A stretch of DNA of 21,914 nucleotides, taken from NCBI GenBank assembly GCA_015680685.1, contig MNCI01009225.1:546287-568200 (forward strand), in the 5' to 3' direction. Made by a program: the position numbers and the translations under genes. A model generated the notes under the pieces. The model did no database searches. It worked only from the letters and a program-made list of their open reading frames with translations, and had not been told where the DNA came from. Source of the stretch: Gnetum montanum (Eukaryota > Streptophyta > Gnetopsida > Gnetales > Gnetaceae). Positions 19,039 to 21,914 of the stretch are shown here, piece after piece (within the stretch, counting starts at the first letter, position 1; the number at the start of each line of letters is the position of its first letter).

Positions 19039-19150
19039 TGCATCGATGTAGCTACGACATTGTAGATGCAATGTAGCATCTATGATATAGTAGCAAGTAG
19101 AGATGCATGAATAGGGATGCTATAATGCAAATTTGATGTAGCATCTATGA
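19039..19150. repeat. Inverted and direct repeats in U3 of LTR C
   Basis: TGCATC / GATGCA (19039-19044 / 19065-19070) enclose the short palindromes CATCGATG and TAGCTA. A 15-base direct repeat, ATGTAGCATCTATGA, occurs at 19071-19085 and 19136-19150. The layout resembles the palindrome clusters of LTRs B and E but is weaker. Confidence 0.7.
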
Positions 19151-19190
19151 CATCACATCTACGATATCTCAACCAACTAATGCTTCATCA

Positions 19191-19522
19191 ACTTTTTAGT
19201 AGTTTTTAGATCTATGACATTGTAGAGAACATCAATAGATAATCAAAGGCCAAATAAGAGACAAAGCCATCTTTTCAAGCTTCTTCTTGTTTCCATCACT
19301 CATGCTTGAAGGCTTTTTTTGCAATCCCATATGTAATTAGTGCCTAGCATTGCTTTTGGTATAACATATTTACCATTAGGACTTTCTAGATCTTCCAACT
19401 AGCACTTGTCAACTTCTAGATCTTCACTTTTTCCATCTCATCTAAAGTGCACAAACTTAGAATAGGGACTATGCCCAAAAAACTATCTAGAAATGCCAGA
19501 AAAAACTATTACTCCAATACCA
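19191..19522 (-). other. Possible 5' internal remnant of a copia-type element with PBS-like site
   Basis: Adjacent to the LTR at 19528, the minus strand reads TTGGTATTGGAGTAATAG (complement of about 19506-19523). It resembles the initiator-Met PBS common in Ty1/copia elements, allowing transitions. The further 300 bp hold no usable frame. TTCTAGATCTTC occurs twice (about 19382 and 19413). The stretch is cut off on its left by LTR C. Confidence 0.4.
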
Positions 19523-19527
19523 ATTAT

Positions 19528-20002
19528 TGTACAAAATATGAAAAAGAGAGATAAAAATATGATGAAAAGAAAAGAATAAAAATAGTAGAGGAACAACAAT
19601 AGGATTTATGTGGTAAGACCCTTTGATGTAAAGGAAAACATCCATGGGAAAGTAGTAGTATAGTAATCCTCAAAGAAGTATAACATCGCTATAAACAATG
19701 CTTTAGCCTAGAAAGAAGAACTATCTCACTACCTACTTAAGTAACAAAAACCTACAAAAAACCAAGGACCCAAGGCCCTTTATATAGGAATGAACGAGTC
19801 CTAAAATCATAGAAAAAATTTCCAACTACCTTAGGACTAAATTATTTTCTAAAACAATGGCTATTATGAGCCATTATAATTAGAGAATACAATCAACAAT
19901 TAGAAACATGGCTAAAAAAGAAAACAAGGTATAGTTGTTATCTATTATAAAATATCCTTTTCTAAATTTGTCTCCATGGCAATACTAAAACCTTCCTTAA
20001 CA
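19528..20002 (-). mobile_element. Copia-type LTR (475 bp), solo or 5' LTR
   Basis: On the minus strand it begins TGTTAAGG (20002) and ends TGTACA (19528), giving TGT...ACA ends. A TATA box, TATATAAAG, lies on the minus strand at 19778-19786. GGATTTATGTGG (near 19600) is a string common in the U5 part of plant copia LTRs. Both flanks carry ATTAT (19523-19527 and 20003-20007), as expected for a 5-bp target-site duplication around a solo LTR. However, a PBS-like site also follows. Confidence 0.68.
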
Positions 20003-20260
20003 ATTATTGTAAAAGATCACATTGATTCATTGGACCATTGAATTTGCATGGTTAGGATCATTTTTTTTTAATCTAAAGAATGATCACATTTAACAATCAA
20101 TCATTGGATTGGAATTTATGCTCACTTGACTCTATCATTTTTATTAAAATTATTATTTTTAATGGAAAATTAATTATTTTTAGAGTCATTTTTCTAACTT
20201 TGTTCGGGCTTGTAGATTTTATGCTGATTGTCAAGTGGTCCTGACACAATATATTTTCTA
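20003..20260. other. AT-rich intergenic DNA
   Basis: No gene, promoter or repeat that I can defend lies between the copia LTR and the SINE target site. Confidence 0.4.
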
Positions 20261-20436
20261 ACTATTTATACACTAACAATGAGGTGTTAGCTTAGTGGCA
20301 AGGGTCTTGGCCTGCTAACCCAGGTCACAAGTTTGATTCTATGAGGTAACACTAAGTTATAAACTTTTATAAATCTTGGGGTGTACCTATGGTTCAATTA
20401 TTTTGGGTTCTAACACTCCCACTATTTAAACACTAA
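20261..20436 (+). mobile_element. tRNA-derived SINE with 16-bp target-site duplication
   Basis: A 144-bp insert (20277-20420) is flanked by ACTATTTATACACTAA (20261-20276) and ACTATTTAAACACTAA (20421-20436), identical at 15 of 16 positions. Inside, TAGCTTAGTGGC (20288-20299) fits an RNA polymerase III box A. GGTCACAAGTTTGATTCT (20323-20340) fits box B, with C-to-T type decay of the GGTTCGAATCC core. Spacing between boxes is about 30 nt, as in tRNA-type promoters. The 3' part (20341-20420) is unrelated to tRNA. There is no poly(A) tail. It resembles plant Au-like SINEs in its head, but I cannot name the family. Confidence 0.72.
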
Positions 20437-20650
20437 AATTATCAAGAAAAAAAAAGTTGTAGTTTTAAGGTTTGCAACTCATCTAACACAACTTTATGTT
20501 CTCTTTCAATTCTAAAATAATATCATGTTGGCTATATGTTAGTGGGGAATTTTTAAGTTGGTTAAGTATGTTGATCTAATATAACATAACGATTTGCTTA
20601 AGTATAGTTCAATATATAATTACTTAGTTTTGTTTATAATTCCCCCCTTC
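20437..20650. other. AT-rich DNA upstream of the right-hand gene
   Basis: No reading frame or repeat was recognised. Confidence 0.4.
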
Positions 20651-20666
20651 TCTCTCTATAAAAAAC
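20644..20666 (+). promoter_or_regulatory. Possible core promoter (pyrimidine patch plus TATA)
   Basis: CCTTCTCTCTC runs straight into TATAAAAAAC (20657). A pyrimidine patch with a TATA box is a plant core-promoter pattern. It is about 550 bp upstream of the exon at 21207 on the same strand. An untranslated or short first exon plus an intron would be needed to connect them, so the link is speculative. Confidence 0.3.
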
Positions 20667-21206
20667 AAAAGATTTTGGTTTGACACTTTAGAGCTTTACT
20701 TACTTAGCATATGTAGTTTATAGGTTAAAAGAAAAAATTCCATTTAAAAAGTTGTGCTCTTATAACACCATTATATCCTAAAAGGTATATGTCCAAAAGG
20801 TATAAATAATCATATACGTTGAGTTAGACACCTTCCGATAAATACCTCAATGTATTTGATATTCTCAAAAAATATATTTTTTCTTAATTTTAATAGTCTT
20901 TTATTCTTGCATAAATTTCTTATTTACAAATAGGAGAGCATCCTATATTTTTCATTCTCCTCCATTTGAGCTTTCCCTCCTATTTTTTTTTTTGGGTTAT
21001 AATGTTTTAAAATGTTTGTTTCTCAATGCATAATAAAATACGGTAAATTAATGCTTCAAAGCTGGATTTCATTTAAAAGCATTAAAAAAGAATTTCCTCG
21101 GCAAAAACCTTAACTGATGTACTTTGAATTATACATTATCATGATTACATAATAAAAAAAATAAAACTGTTCTATAAATTTTCCTTTCAATTGCAACTTG
21201 TAATAA
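20667..21206. other. AT-rich stretch before the membrane-protein exon
   Basis: No reading frame of note. If the exon at 21207 is spliced, this could be 5' UTR and intron. Candidate acceptor context lies in the pyrimidine-rich CCTTTCAATTGCAACTTG (21183-21200) and in CCCTTCTGAAG (21215-21225). Confidence 0.35.
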
Positions 21207-21665
21207 AAAAGATGCCCTTCTGAAGCTGCCTTGTGTGTTGAAAAGCCTGACACCTTAGCTCAAGCTCCAACTGCCACTGGAGTTCAACATTTTCTTTCCC
21301 CGACTGCTATTGGGTTTGGAAGCGTTACACGTAGGATGGAGCTGTTTTCAGAGCTGGTGACATCGATTACAATCCTCATCATGTTTACTGGGACCTGCAT
21401 CTGGTACTTTGATGCCACCCCAAATATGAAATTGCATTTCAAACGCTTCCTCAAAACTATCTTTCTTTTTTTTCTAAAAGGTATCTGGATATTCAGTATG
21501 GCTGCAGTTTTGATGTTTACCATGGTTCGATATATTTACGAGGGTGCCCATTGGAAACTCAGTGCCAAATACAGTTATGGCGTTGTGGTTTGGCTTGTCT
21601 TCTTCGTGCCACCTTTGGCTCTGGTACTCGTCGCAAAGCGGCTTAAAATGTGCCTCGGGAACTGA
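21207..21665 (+). CDS. Exon encoding a multi-pass membrane protein of unknown function (C-terminal part)
   Basis: The frame is open from 21207 to a TGA at 21663-21665. There is no ATG near its beginning; the first in-frame ATG is at 21336 (MELFSELV) and would give 109 residues. The 43 codons before it look coding (CVEKPDTLAQAPTATGV, FLSPTAIGFGSVTRR), so this is more likely the last exon of a spliced gene. From the ATG onward three hydrophobic segments are predicted by eye. They are about LVTSITILIMFTGTCIWYF, then TIFLFFLKGIWIFSMAAVLM, then a third starting GVVVWLVFFVPPLALVL. Basic residues lie between them and at the end (AKRLK). There are no stops and the composition is less AT-rich than the surroundings, which suggests selection. 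I do not recognise the family. Confidence 0.6.
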   Translation, partial: KRCPSEAALCVEKPDTLAQAPTATGVQHFLSPTAIGFGSVTRRMELFSELVTSITILIMFTGTCIWYFDATPNMKLHFKRFLKTIFLFFLKGIWIFSMAAVLMFTMVRYIYEGAHWKLSAKYSYGVVVWLVFFVPPLALVLVAKRLKMCLGN

Positions 21666-21914
21666 GTTTTGTGTTGTATGGGTGTTACGGAAGCTGTAAT
21701 TTAGTGTGCTACGTGTCGCTGTTTGTGTTACGTGTTTTGGAATTTCTAAACATAAAGTCCAGGATTTTTATCATGTCCTCAGGAACGAACATATTATGGC
21801 TGTTTACGGGACGTGTAATTTTACTATACTTCTCTTACTATTTTGTTCCAATGTTGTGATTTTCTGAACATATTAATGTTGTATTTTGTGTAAATTACAT
21901 GTTCTTTTTTTTTT
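21666..21914 (+). other. 3' flank, probably 3' UTR of the membrane-protein gene
   Basis: It is TGT-rich (TTGTGTTGTATGG, TTTGTGTTACG, TATTTTGTGTAAA), as is usual for plant 3' UTRs and far-upstream polyadenylation elements. A short open frame overlapping the exon (21650-21859) is out of frame and unsupported. The window ends in a T-run. Confidence 0.4.

Larger units (their letters stand above)
15690..19190 (-). mobile_element. Element C: truncated Athila/Tat-type retrotransposon
   Basis: The element consists of a 5' LTR, PBS, gag and gag-pol spacer on the minus strand, then breaks off before RT. It belongs to the same family as B, D and E by LTR ends, PBS position and gag content. It faces element D tail to tail. 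Confidence 0.8.
18234..19190 (-). mobile_element. 5' LTR of element C (957 bp)
   Basis: On the minus strand it starts TGATGAAGC at 19190, matching TGATGAAGT of LTR E, and ends CTAATCA at 18234. The U5 half aligns well with LTR E. The TATA box is at 18982-18989. U3 (18990-19190) is rich in repeated CATCTA/TAGATG strings. Confidence 0.85.

Noticed and set aside
20281-20345. A functional tRNA gene
   Set aside because: Box A and box B are present but the acceptor stem does not pair and box B is decayed; the flanking 16-bp duplication fits a SINE.
21231-21233. TTG as the start codon of the right-hand gene
   Set aside because: A non-ATG bacterial-type start makes no sense in this plant context; a splice acceptor upstream or the ATG at 21336 is more plausible.

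Overview
The window looks like nuclear DNA of a seed plant with a large, repeat-filled genome. A gymnosperm is my best guess, because the LTR retrotransposons are many, old, nested and heavily decayed and there is almost no genic sequence. The species cannot be fixed from the sequence. Apart from one likely host exon at the right edge, nearly everything recognisable is retrotransposon.

Layout. (A) 1 to about 1910, minus strand: the 5' end of a relatively young, CpG-rich LTR element, with the first 76 codons of an ORF, a leader and a long LTR whose U3 carries an array of hairpins. (1911-2600) Unassigned DNA with a duplicated hairpin unit. (B) About 2600-10151, minus strand: an almost complete but dead Ty3/gypsy element of the Athila/Tat type, read right to left as 5' LTR, PBS, gag, protease, RT, RNase H, integrase and a T-rich 3' non-coding tract. 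(10190-10790) A plus-strand Ty1/copia reverse transcriptase fragment. (E) About 10800-12639, plus strand: the 3' end of another element, with a pol/3'-end motif, a polypurine tract and a complete 888-bp LTR. (D) About 12670-15470, plus strand: a partial LTR, PBS and decayed gag of the same family as B. (C) About 15690-19190, minus strand: 5' LTR, PBS and decayed gag of the same family, facing D tail to tail and lacking protease. (19191-20002) A minus-strand copia-type LTR with a PBS-like site. (20261-20436) A tRNA-derived SINE with a 16-bp target-site duplication. (20437-21914) AT-rich DNA, a possible core promoter, and an exon for a multi-pass membrane protein of unknown function with its 3' flank.

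Elements B, C, D and E belong to one family. Their LTRs share the end motif CTCATCA (CTAATCA in C). Where a PBS is visible (B, C, D), it starts one base after the LTR and is a decayed form of a tRNA-Asp-type site. Their gags share an N-terminal and core architecture.

The most unusual pattern is in the LTRs. Elements A, B and E each carry an identical TATAAATA box with strong perfect palindromes or hairpins upstream of it in U3, and C has a weaker version. In A this grows into an array of about eight hairpins, four of them spaced 49-50 bp apart. The sequences of the palindromes differ, while the architecture is shared. No CRISPR, rRNA gene or intact tRNA gene was seen.
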